Assembly: GCF_008065375.1 (NCBI RefSeq)
Contig: NZ_VJYI01000001.1
Span: 1,178,001-1,242,000 of the forward strand
DNA length: 64,000 nucleotides
Direction: 5' to 3'
From: Nonomuraea sp. SYSU D8015
GTDB taxonomy: Bacteria; Actinomycetota; Actinomycetes; Streptosporangiales; Streptosporangiaceae
This document shows positions 7,732 to 16,650 of this stretch, piece after piece. The number at the start of each line of letters is the position of its first letter. The first letter of the stretch is position 1. The notes beneath the pieces were generated by a model. It was given only the letters and a program-made list of their open reading frames with translations, was not told the origin of the DNA and did no database searches. The position numbers and the translations under genes are program-made.

Positions 7732-7964
7732 CCGCCAAGAACGGCCGCCAGCCGGCCACCGAGCGCAAGACGCTCCTGCTCACCATCCCCGAAACCGCAG
7801 AAGAACTCCGCGTGCACCGCGACACCGTCTACACCTACATCGCCGACGGCCTGCTCAACCCGGTCGACCTGGCCCGCCCCGGCAGCAAGGTCACCTGCCT
7901 CCGTGTGCCGCTGGACGAACTCAAGGCGTTCATCGCCAGCCGCCCCCGCGTGCACGCCCCTTAG
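7728..7964 (+). CDS. Excisionase/MerR-like HTH protein
   Basis: 78 residues with the HTH_17 (excisionase-type) pattern: TIPETAEELRVHRDTVYTYI, a turn, then VPLDELKAFIASR. Such small winged-helix proteins either assist excision or regulate phage genes. ATGA overlap with the preceding Cro-like gene. Being close to attL, an excisionase role is attractive but not shown. Confidence 0.6.
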   Translation: MTAKNGRQPATERKTLLLTIPETAEELRVHRDTVYTYIADGLLNPVDLARPGSKVTCLRVPLDELKAFIASRPRVHAP

Positions 7965-8046
7965 ACAGCCGCAAGGCCCGGCCGAGCCACCGACCGAGCC
8001 TCACGAACCGACCCGCCATCCCTACTGCAGCAAGGGACCACAAGCC

Positions 8047-9198
8047 ATGACAACCACTACCACACATGCCCCCGACAGGCAGCAGCACACGGTCACGACG
8101 GCAGGCTTACTGACCGCGTGTGACGTGCTCGCCATCGAAAAGGCGATCGTCAACGTCGCCTACTACGGCATCACCCCGGACGCCGCCGACCGGCAGGCCC
8201 TCGCGGTCGCCACCTACTGGCCCGGCTGCAAGATGCTCGCCCGGCTGGTTATCCGGCGCATCTTCGATGGTTACCCGCTGCCCCTCAACCAGCGCTGCAC
8301 GCAGGTGCTGCTCGACCTCATCCACCGACTGCCCGCCGTATCCGAGGCCGACGAGGACGCGTTCTTCGCCACCCACACCGTCGCCGGCGTCACCAAGCCC
8401 GCAGACCCCGAGTCGACGCCGGAGAGCATGCTCACCCCGCACGACGTGCTCGACATCACCGCCGCGCTGCGAAACGTCACCGCCGCCGACTGCACCAGCC
8501 TCACCCCGCAGGACCGGCAGGCTCTCGCGCTCCTCACCTACTGGGACAAGACGCCGCCCGCCACCCGGATCTTCATCTCGTGGCTGGCCGACCCGACCCG
8601 GGTCGACGTCACCCTGCCGCTGCCCCGCGACACGGCCGCCCACCTGCTCACCCTGACCGATCTCCTGCCGGAAGTGTCCGAGGAGGACGTCGACGCCTGG
8701 CTGGCCGACCGCGACACCGAGACGCCGTGCGTCATCGACCAGATCATCACCGCCCTCGCCTCCATGATCGCCATGCACGTCGGCGAGCCGGGCGCGCACC
8801 TGCTCAACGGCGCGATACAGACGGTCATCCGCATCGGCAAGCCGGACGTGCCGTTGTCCGAGGTGCCGGACGTCGCCTCTGCGGAGATCGTGACCGCGAT
8901 CGCCGATCTGGATGCTGATGGACTCCTGCCGGAGCCGCAGCCGGACCCGGCCCTATGGGCGCTCGCCGCCCACAACGCCGACTACGGCAACTCAGGATCC
9001 CAACGGACCATGCTGATCGCCGCCATCCTCGCCGCGAACGGGCACGCGACCGGCGACGACGCCGTCGAGCTGGCACGCACCAACAGCTTCGACGAGCGGG
9101 TCCGCGAGGCCGGGCGGATCGCCGACGACATGGTGAAGCAGATCCGCCGCAACAAGCTGACCGCCATCGACGACGCCCCCACGGCGGTGGCGCTGTGA
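8047..9198 (+). CDS. Phage protein with an internal duplication, function unknown
   Basis: 383 residues. The start ATG at 8047 follows AGCAAGGGA. Two copies of a segment of about 90 residues can be aligned: LTACDVLAIEKAIVN...DRQALAVATYW...LPAVSEADEDAFFA (about residues 20-103) and LTPHDVLDITAALRN...DRQALALLTYW...LPEVSEEDVDAWLA (about 130-220). The remainder is mainly helical with no motif I recognise. It heads the coupled early operon. Confidence 0.75.
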   Translation: MTTTTTHAPDRQQHTVTTAGLLTACDVLAIEKAIVNVAYYGITPDAADRQALAVATYWPGCKMLARLVIRRIFDGYPLPLNQRCTQVLLDLIHRLPAVSEADEDAFFATHTVAGVTKPADPESTPESMLTPHDVLDITAALRNVTAADCTSLTPQDRQALALLTYWDKTPPATRIFISWLADPTRVDVTLPLPRDTAAHLLTLTDLLPEVSEEDVDAWLADRDTETPCVIDQIITALASMIAMHVGEPGAHLLNGAIQTVIRIGKPDVPLSEVPDVASAEIVTAIADLDADGLLPEPQPDPALWALAAHNADYGNSGSQRTMLIAAILAANGHATGDDAVELARTNSFDERVREAGRIADDMVKQIRRNKLTAIDDAPTAVAL

Positions 9199-9485
9199 CG
9201 ACACTTAGCGAGCCACGAGAAGTCCGCTACCTCGGCGCTGACTGGGACGCAGAGGCGCACATCGAGGACGTCGTGAACCCCGAGCGGATCTACACCGGAC
9301 TCTGTGGGCTGGGGCTGAATCAGAGGAACCGCCTGGTCGCGCCGCGCGGACGATCCCTGTGCAGACTGTGCGGCGAGATCGCCGACGATGAGTTCTACGA
9401 CCGAGCCGAGATCAGAAGGTTCTACCCCTCGTACAACGGCATCGGGTGGACGGGTAACGAGCAGCCTGCGGCGGTGGCGCTGTGA
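9195..9485 (+). CDS. Small zinc-ribbon-like phage protein
   Basis: 96 residues, GTG start overlapping the previous stop as GTGA. Cysteines occur as CGLGLN and CRLCGEI, spaced like a small metal-binding knuckle. No family recognised. GTGA overlap with the following gene as well. Confidence 0.7.
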   Translation: MTTLSEPREVRYLGADWDAEAHIEDVVNPERIYTGLCGLGLNQRNRLVAPRGRSLCRLCGEIADDEFYDRAEIRRFYPSYNGIGWTGNEQPAAVAL

Positions 9486-9883
9486 CAACCTACCGCCTCG
9501 ACCCGGATGGGCCGCACGACGACGACAGCATCCGACACGCCGCCCAAGCCTTCGCCGAAGCCGTCCGCGTCCTCAACCACGCCACCCGCAACCCGGACGC
9601 GCTCAAACACCCGGCCACCGTGCACGACGTGCTCGGCAGCCTCCGCGACGGCATGCAGCGCGCAGACCAGATGTTCGGCCAGCTCAGCAACCGGCTCACC
9701 CAGATGGCCTATACCGGCCGGCTGCGCCACACCCACGAGGACCCGTCCCGCGCCGTCAACGAGGCGCTACGCCAGATCGAACTCCTGCGCACCGACGCCG
9801 CCGTGATGGGCGAACGCCTCGACCGGGCGTTCAACGCCACCTCCGGCCTCTACCTCAGCTCCGACGACCAGGGCGGTGAGTGA
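9482..9883 (+). CDS. Helical phage protein of unknown function
   Basis: 133 residues, GTG start in a GTGA overlap. Sequence is alpha-helical and contains AAQAFAEAVRVLNHA and NEALRQIELLRTDAAVMGERL, as in small actinophage early proteins. No catalytic motif seen. Confidence 0.7.
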   Translation: MTTYRLDPDGPHDDDSIRHAAQAFAEAVRVLNHATRNPDALKHPATVHDVLGSLRDGMQRADQMFGQLSNRLTQMAYTGRLRHTHEDPSRAVNEALRQIELLRTDAAVMGERLDRAFNATSGLYLSSDDQGGE

Positions 9884-10170
9884 TGGCCAGGACGCCTACT
9901 CGGCTCAACCGAGCGCACATCCGACGCCACTGCGAGCGTGCCATCGCCCGGCGTCTCGGCTACGCAATGCCCGAGGCTGTGATCAACGTCTACGGGCAGG
10001 GCGACCACATCATCGTCCTCGTCAACAGCGGCGGCAACGCCCTGGAAATCGAGACGTACCTGAAGGAACGCGGCTACACCGCACAGCAGGCTGGCAGCGC
10101 ACCTGACGGATACGGCTGCGCGGTCCGCGTCGGCACTCAGCCTGACAGTGCGACAGGCGGTGACCGCTGA
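9883..10170 (+). CDS. Small phage protein, function unknown
   Basis: 95 residues from ATG 9883 (a GTG at 9880 would add one residue); stop/start overlap TGATG with the previous gene. Mixed alpha/beta, with the basic N-terminus RTPTRLNRAHIRRHCERAIARRL and a central strand DHIIVLVNSG. No family recognised. Confidence 0.65.
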   Translation: MARTPTRLNRAHIRRHCERAIARRLGYAMPEAVINVYGQGDHIIVLVNSGGNALEIETYLKERGYTAQQAGSAPDGYGCAVRVGTQPDSATGGDR

Positions 10171-10343
10171 TGGCCACCCGCCCCCGCACCACCTGCCCCA
10201 TCTGCACCCGCGACGTCGTCCAGCGCAAGGACGGCACCCCGGTCGCGCACTATCCGCCTCCCGGACGGCCCGAACTCACCTGCGGTGGTCGCGGATTCGG
10301 CGCTCACTGCCGAGGCAGCCACCCCGAGGGCGGTGACCGCTGA
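10170..10343 (+). CDS. 57-residue zinc-binding microprotein
   Basis: Found by following the overlaps: ATG at 10170 overlaps the previous TGA, and its own TGA overlaps the next ATG (TGATG). Sequence has CPIC near residue 9 and CGG...HC near the end, a C-x2-C plus Cys/His pair typical of a small zinc ribbon. Confidence 0.7.
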   Translation: MATRPRTTCPICTRDVVQRKDGTPVAHYPPPGRPELTCGGRGFGAHCRGSHPEGGDR

Positions 10344-10846
10344 TGGAGACCGTCGCCGACGTCCTGCGCACCGCCGCCAGCCTGGTTGAAACCCGGAAGG
10401 CCGTCACCGTGCACGGGGCCCTCTACCTCGCCCTCTGCGGCCCGCAGGACTTCAAGCCCGGCCAGCCGCTCCGCGTGCCGCTGTTCGCCGAGGCGTGCCG
10501 GACCTTCGCCGCCAGGGTCGGATACACCGGCCGCCGCCACCCTGGCGGGTTCCTCACCCGCTGGTCCGCCCGCCACAACGCAGACGCGATCGTGTCTGAA
10601 CTTCGCGCGGCAGCCGACGCGGCGGCCGAAGCCGAAGCTGACGAGCTGGACTCGGTCAGCGTCCGCGACGCGGTGCGGGTCATCGCCCAGCAACTCGACA
10701 TCCGCGACGTCGAGGCTGTCGCCCTGCTGATCGTCAGCGGCATCCCCGCCTTCCGGACAGACGGGCGGGCGCGGCTGCACCGCGGCGACGTCATCGCCTA
10801 CGCCCACCACCTCGCCGCCACAGCCAGCAAGGACGGTGCCCGATGA
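10343..10846 (+). CDS. Phage protein, function unknown
   Basis: 167 residues, coupled on both sides. The N-terminal half (residues 1-75) looks like a compact helical domain with ALCGPQDFKPGQPLRVPLFAEA; the C-terminal half has an Ala/Glu-rich linker and helices including SVRDAVRVIAQQLDIRDVEA. No motif recognised. Confidence 0.7.
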   Translation: METVADVLRTAASLVETRKAVTVHGALYLALCGPQDFKPGQPLRVPLFAEACRTFAARVGYTGRRHPGGFLTRWSARHNADAIVSELRAAADAAAEAEADELDSVSVRDAVRVIAQQLDIRDVEAVALLIVSGIPAFRTDGRARLHRGDVIAYAHHLAATASKDGAR

Positions 10847-11394
10847 CCGAGATCAACCCCGGCGACACCGTAGACGTCGTCATCAGAGGCGTCCAGTTCG
10901 CCTACGAGCGCACCATCGACCATCGCGCAGGACTCACCTCTATCCGCGCCGACGACGGCCGCCGCTACACCATGCCCGCCCAGGCCGCCATCACGCCTCA
11001 CAAGCAGCCGGAGCCGGACGCCACCGCCCCTGCTCTCGACTCCACCGAGCCCATCGCCAAGGCGCTCGCATTGCTCGACGCATGGGAGCTGGAGGGCTAC
11101 ATCGAGCCGTACGTCGCCGCCGGCGTGCGCAAGGCCCTCGGTCTGCCGCCCCGTCACTGGCCGCCGCAGCCCGGCGACGTGTGGGACGACGGCATGCCGT
11201 GGGACTCGCTGTGGTTCGCCCGCGCGTACCCCGAAGAGGGGGAGAACGACGCTTGGCCCACCCGCACCTACGTGGTCATGACCAACGTGAGGGGCGGCGG
11301 CAACACGAAATCGCCGCAGGAACTGCTCGAGTCAGTCCGTAGCTCCCGCGACGACCTCACGCTGCTCTACCGCCGCAAGGACGGCGCCCAGTGA
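10843..11394 (+). CDS. Phage protein, function unknown
   Basis: 183 residues, ATGA overlap with the previous gene. The first 45 residues look like a small beta barrel (GDTVDVVIRGVQFAYERTI), followed by a helical segment and WPPQPGDVWDDGMPWDSLWF. It lies directly ahead of the RecE-type nuclease, so a role in recombination is possible but unsupported. Confidence 0.7.
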   Translation: MTEINPGDTVDVVIRGVQFAYERTIDHRAGLTSIRADDGRRYTMPAQAAITPHKQPEPDATAPALDSTEPIAKALALLDAWELEGYIEPYVAAGVRKALGLPPRHWPPQPGDVWDDGMPWDSLWFARAYPEEGENDAWPTRTYVVMTNVRGGGNTKSPQELLESVRSSRDDLTLLYRRKDGAQ

Positions 11395-12260
11395 CCGCCA
11401 TCTCAGAGACCGCCGCCATCATCGACGGGCCCGGCGTCTACGACATCCCCGAAGACGCCTACCACGCCGACCCCGTCCCCGGATGCAGCCTCTCCTCCTC
11501 CGGCGCCAGGCTGATCATGCAGCCCGGCGGGCCCGCCCGCTACCACTGGCAGCAAACCCACCCCCAGCCGCCGAAGAAAGCGTTCGACCTCGGCCACGCC
11601 GCACACAAGCTCGTGCTCGGCGCCGGCCCCGAACTCGTGCGGATCCCCGCCGACGAATGGCGCACCAAAGAGATCAAAGAGCAGGTGGCCAGGGCCCGCG
11701 AACGCGGCGCAGTGCCGCTCAAACCCGCCGACTACCAGACCGTCCACGACATGGCCGACGCCATCCGCCGACACCCCATCGCCTCCGCCCTCTTCGACCC
11801 CGCGCTCGGCGAACCCGAGAAGACACTCATCTGGCAGGACGAGCAGGCCGGGATCTGGCGGCGCGCACGCCTCGACTGGCTCCCCCGCCCCGACGACGGC
11901 CGGCTCATCGTCGGCGACTACAAGACCACGACCGACGCCTCCCGGGCGGCAATCGCCAAATCGGTCGCCAACTACGGCTACCACTGCCAGCAGCCCTGGT
12001 ACCTCGACGGCGTCACCGCGGTCGGCATCGACGACGACCCCGTCATGGTCTTCGTCTTCCAAGAGAAAACCGCCCCCTACCTGATCCAAATCGTCGAACT
12101 CGACCCCGACGACGTCCAGGCAGGCCGCGAAGCCAACCAGCGCGCCATCGACATCTACGCCCACTGCCAGGCCACCGGCATCTGGCCCGGATACAGCACC
12201 GAAATCGCCACCATCGCCCTGCCCCGCTGGGCCAACACCACCTTCGAGGAGATCCTGTGA
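11391..12260 (+). CDS. RecE-type PD-(D/E)XK exonuclease
   Basis: 289 residues. It matches the nuclease domain found next to RecT in many phages: GVYDIPEDAYHAD...SLSSSGARLIM at the N-terminus, FDLGHAAHKLVLG (conserved His of this nuclease group), IWRRARLDWLP and the catalytic core VGDYKTTTDAS (Asp...Asp-x-Lys), then YGYHCQQPWYLDG. It would resect double-stranded ends 5'-3' to give single strands for annealing. The stop overlaps the recT start (GTGA), the expected exonuclease-annealase pair. Confidence 0.88.
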   Translation: MTAISETAAIIDGPGVYDIPEDAYHADPVPGCSLSSSGARLIMQPGGPARYHWQQTHPQPPKKAFDLGHAAHKLVLGAGPELVRIPADEWRTKEIKEQVARARERGAVPLKPADYQTVHDMADAIRRHPIASALFDPALGEPEKTLIWQDEQAGIWRRARLDWLPRPDDGRLIVGDYKTTTDASRAAIAKSVANYGYHCQQPWYLDGVTAVGIDDDPVMVFVFQEKTAPYLIQIVELDPDDVQAGREANQRAIDIYAHCQATGIWPGYSTEIATIALPRWANTTFEEIL

Positions 12261-13162
12261 CCGAGCTCGCCATCCCCAACCGGCCCGCCACCTCCTCGCT
12301 GGTAGCAGTGGACCCGCAGCCGTCCCCGCTCATGGTGTGGGCCATGGAGGTCCAGCAGGCCAGCCAGATCGCCGAAGCGCTGGCCCAGACCTCGTTCGTC
12401 CCGGCCGCCATGCGTGGCAAACCGCACGAGATCACCGCAGCGATTCTCGCCGGCGCCGAACTGGGGCTGCCGCCCGTCGCGTCGCTCCGGTCCATGGACG
12501 TCATTCAGGGCACACCGGCGCTGCGCGCGCACGCCATGCGCGGCCTCGTCCAGTCGCACGGCCACACCGTGCAGCTCGTGGAGTCCACGAAGGACCGATG
12601 CGTGATGCGCGGCCGGCGTAAGGGCGAAACCGAGTGGCAGCAGGTGGAGTGGGACATTCCCCGTGCCGAACAGCTGGGCCTGACCGGCAAGTCGGAGTGG
12701 AAGAAGCAGCCGAAGACAATGCTGGTCGCCCGGGCCACCGGCGAAATCTGCCGTCTGATCGCGGCCGACGTGCTGTACGCGATGCCCTACGCGGCCGAAG
12801 AACTCGGCGACCCCGACCTCGCGCCGCCGCCCGCCAGCGACAGCCGGGTCACAGCCGAGGAGATCCTGCGCCGCCAGCAGCCGGCCCCACCCAACAGCGC
12901 CACCACCGAGCGGATGATCTCGGAGCCGCAGCAGAAGAAGATGGCCGCGCTCATGCGCACGGTCGGCCTCACCGACCGCGACTCGGCGCTGGCGTTCGTC
13001 AACGAGGTCCTCCAGCGCGGCGACGACAACCAGGTCACGTCCCGCAACGAGCTCACCCTCGACGAAGCGTCCAAGGTAATCGACGCGCTCGACCGAGAGG
13101 CCGGCAAGAACAACGAGACGGCCGACGGAGACGCTGGCCAGCAGGGTGAGGCGTCGTCATGA
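12257..13162 (+). CDS. recT: RecT-family single-strand annealing protein
   Basis: 301 residues, GTG start in a GTGA overlap with the nuclease gene. RecT features: QQASQIAEALAQTSFVPAAM, then EITAAILAGAELGLPPVASL, followed by the beta-rich middle with WKKQPKTMLVARATGEICR. The C-terminal 80 residues contain EPQQKKMAALMRTVGL, a segment often found in actinophage versions. It anneals complementary single strands during phage recombination or replication. Confidence 0.88.
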   Translation: MTELAIPNRPATSSLVAVDPQPSPLMVWAMEVQQASQIAEALAQTSFVPAAMRGKPHEITAAILAGAELGLPPVASLRSMDVIQGTPALRAHAMRGLVQSHGHTVQLVESTKDRCVMRGRRKGETEWQQVEWDIPRAEQLGLTGKSEWKKQPKTMLVARATGEICRLIAADVLYAMPYAAEELGDPDLAPPPASDSRVTAEEILRRQQPAPPNSATTERMISEPQQKKMAALMRTVGLTDRDSALAFVNEVLQRGDDNQVTSRNELTLDEASKVIDALDREAGKNNETADGDAGQQGEASS

Positions 13163-13460
13163 GCCGCGCCTACTACGACCGCACCGCGGCCGAATGGCGG
13201 ACCGCCACCGAAGCCGCACGGGCCGCCTCGAGCGACTACATCACGCTGCCCGTCCGCCACCTCGCCCTGATCTTCCACGGTTACGAGCAGCACCAGCAGG
13301 AACGCGCCAACGCCCTCGCCTGGATCGCGCGCGCGCGCAGCAGGCCGGGCACCTCGACGAGGCGTGTGCCGCTTACGGCAGGCACGCCCTCGGCGACCTC
13401 ACCGACGACCAACTCGCCGACCACCTCCGCGCCACCTCCCAGCACCAGGAGAGGTCATGA
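13159..13460 (+). pseudogene. Small phage gene broken by a shift in a GC dinucleotide tract
   Basis: The gene starts with ATG 13159 (ATGA overlap with recT) and reads MSRAYYDRTAAEWRTATEAA to WIARAR in one frame. From the tract at 13326-13338 the protein-like sequence continues in the -1 frame (QQAGHLDEACAAYGRHALG) and ends with a TGA at 13458-13460 that overlaps the next ATG, as all neighbours do. Reading the first frame straight through gives low-complexity Pro/Thr/Ser sequence. One extra GC unit would explain it; sequencing error, real slippage mutation or programmed shift cannot be told apart. Intact length would be about 100 residues. Confidence 0.7.
13326..13338 (+). repeat. GC dinucleotide tract at the frameshift
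   Basis: Alternating CG over 13 bases (6.5 units) within the coding region; gain or loss of one unit changes the frame. Confidence 0.8.
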
Positions 13461-14023
13461 ACGACACCGTCGATATGCAGCGGCAAGCCCGCGCCTGGTT
13501 CAGGCATCTCCACCAGGACACCACGTGGATTCCGAAGGTCGGCGGGCCGATCCTCATTCGCGACATGGACTCCACCTGGCGGTATAACGCCGCCAACTGG
13601 CTCCTCCGCCGCGCCTGCGAGCTCTCGATCATGTACAGCTTCGGCGAATTCGCCGCCCTGACCTCGCCGATCAGCGGCCCCGCCCTGCGTCAAGATTCCG
13701 ACGGCACAGCCGAAGACGAACGCCCGCTCTACCTCGAGATGCCGCCCGAGGTCCTTGCTGACCTCCTCCAGCAGGATGCCCAGCGCGCCGAGAATCCTGA
13801 GTCGTGGCTGAAGACGACGCCGCTCTACCGGGCGCTCGTCAAGGACCTGCCCGGCGACGTCGCCGCCCTCGCGAAGCACTGGTCCACCTGCGATCTACGC
13901 ACCGGCCAGGGGACGGTCTGCTCGTGCTGGATGCGGCACCTGTCTGAGTGCCCCGTCAACATGCTTCGCGACATCACCGCGAACTGCCAGTGCCGCGACA
14001 ACTCGCCGGAGTGGACGATATGA
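13457..14023 (+). CDS. Phage protein, function unknown
   Basis: 188 residues, coupled to neighbours by ATGA on both sides. The region 150-182 carries several cysteines (STCDLRTG, CSCWMRHL, CP, CQCRD), suggesting a metal site or disulphides. No family recognised. Confidence 0.7.
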   Translation: MNDTVDMQRQARAWFRHLHQDTTWIPKVGGPILIRDMDSTWRYNAANWLLRRACELSIMYSFGEFAALTSPISGPALRQDSDGTAEDERPLYLEMPPEVLADLLQQDAQRAENPESWLKTTPLYRALVKDLPGDVAALAKHWSTCDLRTGQGTVCSCWMRHLSECPVNMLRDITANCQCRDNSPEWTI

Positions 14024-14871
14024 CGTTCTGGACCGGCCGGCTCGCCGCCCTAGATTTCGAGTCAACGGGCGTTGACCCGAACGAGGCGCGGATCGTCGAG
14101 GCGTACATCGGCCTCGTCGGAGGCGGCGAGAAGCCAGTCGACCGGCCGCCCCTCTATATCGACCCGGGCGTGCCTATGCCGGCTGAGGCGGCCGCCATCC
14201 ACGGCTACGACGACGCTTTCCTCGCGGTCAACGGCGTTGAACCGGCGGAGGGGATCGGTCAGATCGTCGCCGCGGTCAAGTCGGTGTGGCAGCAGGGCAT
14301 TCCGCTGGTCGGCCACAACATCGGCAACTATGACCTGACCCTTCTCGACAGAGAGATGGTGCGGCACGGGTTCGGCCCGCTCATCAACCTGATGGGCGGC
14401 TCGTACGGACCTGTCATCGACACCAAGACCTTGTCGAAGCACATCGACAAGTGGCGCCGCAAGGTCAGCGAGGAGCAGAAGGCCCACGCGCTCAAAACCT
14501 GCGCCCAGGTGTTCGGCATCCGGTGGGTGGATGAGGAGGCGCACGGCGCCCGCTACGACGCCATCATCTCCGCCCGGATCGCCTGGCGGATGGGCACCAT
14601 CGCGGCACTCCCGCGCGAGCAACGCCCGTTCATCCAAGCCGGGCGCGGGGACGACCGGCACCTGTTCGACGACCTCAACGTGCCGCTCGACGAACTATTC
14701 GCCCGCCAGCAGCGCTGGGCGCGAGAGCAGGCCGCCTCCTACCAGGAATACCTGCGCTCCCCGAAAGCCGGAGACAAGCGCGACGAGAAGGCCGTCATCG
14801 ACGGGAGCTGGCCAGTCCAGGCCGCCCCCACCACGGAAACCCAACCCGCCACGGAGGCGATCGCGTCATGA
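14020..14871 (+). CDS. DnaQ-like 3'-5' exonuclease (DEDDh)
   Basis: 283 residues. All DEDDh residues are visible: LAALDFESTG (Asp12, Glu14, Exo I), VGHNIGNYDLTLL (Asp105, Exo II) and HGARYDAI (His175, Asp180, Exo III). This is the fold of polymerase III epsilon and related proofreading or RNA/DNA trimming exonucleases. The C-terminal 75 residues are a phage-specific extension. No polymerase gene is nearby, so it may serve recombination, nucleotide salvage or act with the host replisome. Confidence 0.85.
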   Translation: MTFWTGRLAALDFESTGVDPNEARIVEAYIGLVGGGEKPVDRPPLYIDPGVPMPAEAAAIHGYDDAFLAVNGVEPAEGIGQIVAAVKSVWQQGIPLVGHNIGNYDLTLLDREMVRHGFGPLINLMGGSYGPVIDTKTLSKHIDKWRRKVSEEQKAHALKTCAQVFGIRWVDEEAHGARYDAIISARIAWRMGTIAALPREQRPFIQAGRGDDRHLFDDLNVPLDELFARQQRWAREQAASYQEYLRSPKAGDKRDEKAVIDGSWPVQAAPTTETQPATEAIAS

Positions 14872-15386
14872 CAATCGAGCACGTCCACGACACCGAACAG
14901 GCCGACGTCGCCGAGGTCGTCGAAGAAACCGACCTGATCGTGGCCATTCTCCGCGGCTACATGGTCCGCGAACGCAAGCACGCCGACCAGTACGCCAGCG
15001 AAGCATCCCGCGCCCGGGCCCGCGCCACCGACCTGGAGAAAAAGGCGATGGAGTGCCGCGACCGGCAGCGCCGCTGGGAGAGGCTCCTCAAATTGGACGC
15101 GGCCGGCGACGACCTGTTGGGCGAACTCGTCAACGACCGAGGCGACGCCCAGACGATGCTCGTGCCGCGGCCTCGCCAGAGATTCCCGCTGGCGCACTCC
15201 CGCGAGTGGGGCAACATCCCGCACCTGGCCTGCATCTTCTGCGGCGGCGACCTCGGCGAGGCCACCGCCGCCGACGTGGAGGCGGTGCTGGCCGGCGACG
15301 ACGTGCAGCCGAAGTGTGACGACTGCAAGGCCGCCGCCGAGCGGGGCGGCAACCCGTACCCGGCGCCGCCGAAAGACGCCGCCTAA
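14868..15386 (+). CDS. Coiled-coil plus zinc-ribbon phage protein
   Basis: 172 residues. Residues about 30-75 are a charged helix (ERKHADQYASEASRARARAT); residues about 118-155 contain CIFCGG and CDDCKAA, a C-x2-C/C-x2-C zinc ribbon. Function unknown. It ends this coupled run: a 66-bp gap follows. Confidence 0.7.
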   Translation: MTIEHVHDTEQADVAEVVEETDLIVAILRGYMVRERKHADQYASEASRARARATDLEKKAMECRDRQRRWERLLKLDAAGDDLLGELVNDRGDAQTMLVPRPRQRFPLAHSREWGNIPHLACIFCGGDLGEATAADVEAVLAGDDVQPKCDDCKAAAERGGNPYPAPPKDAA

Positions 15387-15401
15387 CCCTTCCGTTCCTT
15401 G

Positions 15402-15430
15402 ACCGCGCGCCCGCCACGGGGGCTGGGCGC
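15402..15430. other. Inverted repeat in the gap between two early genes
   Basis: GCGCGCCC and GGGCGCGC flank about 12 bases in the only sizeable gap of this part of the operon. It could form a hairpin, but there is no T-run after it, so terminator function is doubtful. Confidence 0.3.
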
Positions 15431-15452
15431 GCCATCCGCAAAAGGAGCATCC

Positions 15453-15728
15453 ATGTACGACATCACCATCGAGGTGAGCCAGCTCAACCTCGATCCCATT
15501 CGGGCCCGCGCGTTCGACATGCGCTGGCTCACCGCCGACGGCAGCACAGCCGTCAACAGCCGCCCGATGGAACCGGCCACCGTGGACGGATCCGCACGCG
15601 CTGTCCTCGCGCACCTGATCGGTGTCGACGTGCCTGACCTCGTCAACGAGGTGCTGCGCCTCCGCGCCGCCCTGGCCGCCTACCACGACGCCATCGCCGA
15701 CCGCGCTCCCACCGGAGGCACCCGATGA
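15453..15728 (+). CDS. Small phage protein, function unknown
   Basis: 91 residues from ATG 15453, which follows AAAAGGAG at a good distance. Two beta strands (YDITIEVSQL, FDMRWLTADG) followed by helices (VDVPDLVNEVLRLRAAL). Unknown function; stop overlaps the next ATG. Confidence 0.7.
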   Translation: MYDITIEVSQLNLDPIRARAFDMRWLTADGSTAVNSRPMEPATVDGSARAVLAHLIGVDVPDLVNEVLRLRAALAAYHDAIADRAPTGGTR

Positions 15729-16114
15729 GCATCGAAACCCTCGACCTGTCCTACGCCGCCATCCTCAACCGGGCCGCCGACCGCATCGAGAAGTTCGGGC
15801 TCGCCGTCGAGGACTACACCGTCCCCGTCGACGGCGTCGACGAAAGCGAGTGGCCGGTCGACGTGCAGGGCAGCCTCGCCGCCGCAGCCGGATTCCCGCC
15901 TCACATCTGGGAGACCGAGGCTGTCGACTCGGCCGCGTTCCGACCCGTCCGCGACGTCGCCGACCTCCTCGTCGACCGGCTCGGCCTCGACCCGATCCCC
16001 GCCTGGGACGAGTCGATCGGCGGCTGGTCCGACGAACACACCGCCGAACACGTCGTCGGCAAGCTGCGTGAGATCGCCGCCAAGGTGGCGCAGAACGGCG
16101 GTGAAGCAGCATGA
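15725..16114 (+). CDS. Phage protein, function unknown
   Basis: 129 residues, ATGA-coupled. Begins with a helical segment (AAILNRAADRIEKFGLA) and carries FPPHIWETEAVDSAAF and ADLLVDRLGLDPI, a layout often seen in actinophage DUF6197-type proteins; that family name is a tentative recollection. Confidence 0.6.
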   Translation: MSIETLDLSYAAILNRAADRIEKFGLAVEDYTVPVDGVDESEWPVDVQGSLAAAAGFPPHIWETEAVDSAAFRPVRDVADLLVDRLGLDPIPAWDESIGGWSDEHTAEHVVGKLREIAAKVAQNGGEAA

Positions 16115-16650
16115 GCGACCGCGACCTGACCGTCTACCGCAGCACGCACCCCGACGCGCTCACCGCCTGGCACACCGCCGCCGACGCCCGCCAAGAGTGG
16201 ACCAAGCAGATGCAGGCGTTCCTCGACGAGCACGGCTTCGGCAAACGCACTGTCTACGTCGGCCACTCGGGGCGGGTCCTCGGCATCGAGCACGTCGACG
16301 GCGAGGACGCCCCCGACGGCTGGCGTGTCGATCAGCGCACTGGCTACCTCATGCCCCGACTGAAGACCCGGGCGGGCAAGCAGATCGACGCCCGCCTCGC
16401 CGAACTGGTGCAGCCGGACCCGCGCAACAAGATGCCGGGAATGCCCATGCAGTGCTTCGTCAGCCTCGCCCTGCTCACCTGCGGGATGCGGATCATCCGC
16501 GACACCCTGTACGCCGAGTGGAGCCGCCCGATCCCCCAAGACCAGGTGGACTCGGCGATCTGGCAGAGGATCAAGCTGTCGGAGTACTACGCCGCCCGCG
16601 AAGCCGACGAGGCGGTCGCTGAACCGCAGAACGGCGGAGAAGCAGCATGA
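16111..16650 (+). CDS. Phage protein, function unknown
   Basis: 179 residues, ATGA overlap on both sides. Acidic, mixed alpha/beta; the segment KRTVYVGHSGRVLGIEHV and GWRVDQRTGYLMPR look like a small beta domain. No motif recognised. Confidence 0.7.
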   Translation: MSDRDLTVYRSTHPDALTAWHTAADARQEWTKQMQAFLDEHGFGKRTVYVGHSGRVLGIEHVDGEDAPDGWRVDQRTGYLMPRLKTRAGKQIDARLAELVQPDPRNKMPGMPMQCFVSLALLTCGMRIIRDTLYAEWSRPIPQDQVDSAIWQRIKLSEYYAAREADEAVAEPQNGGEAA

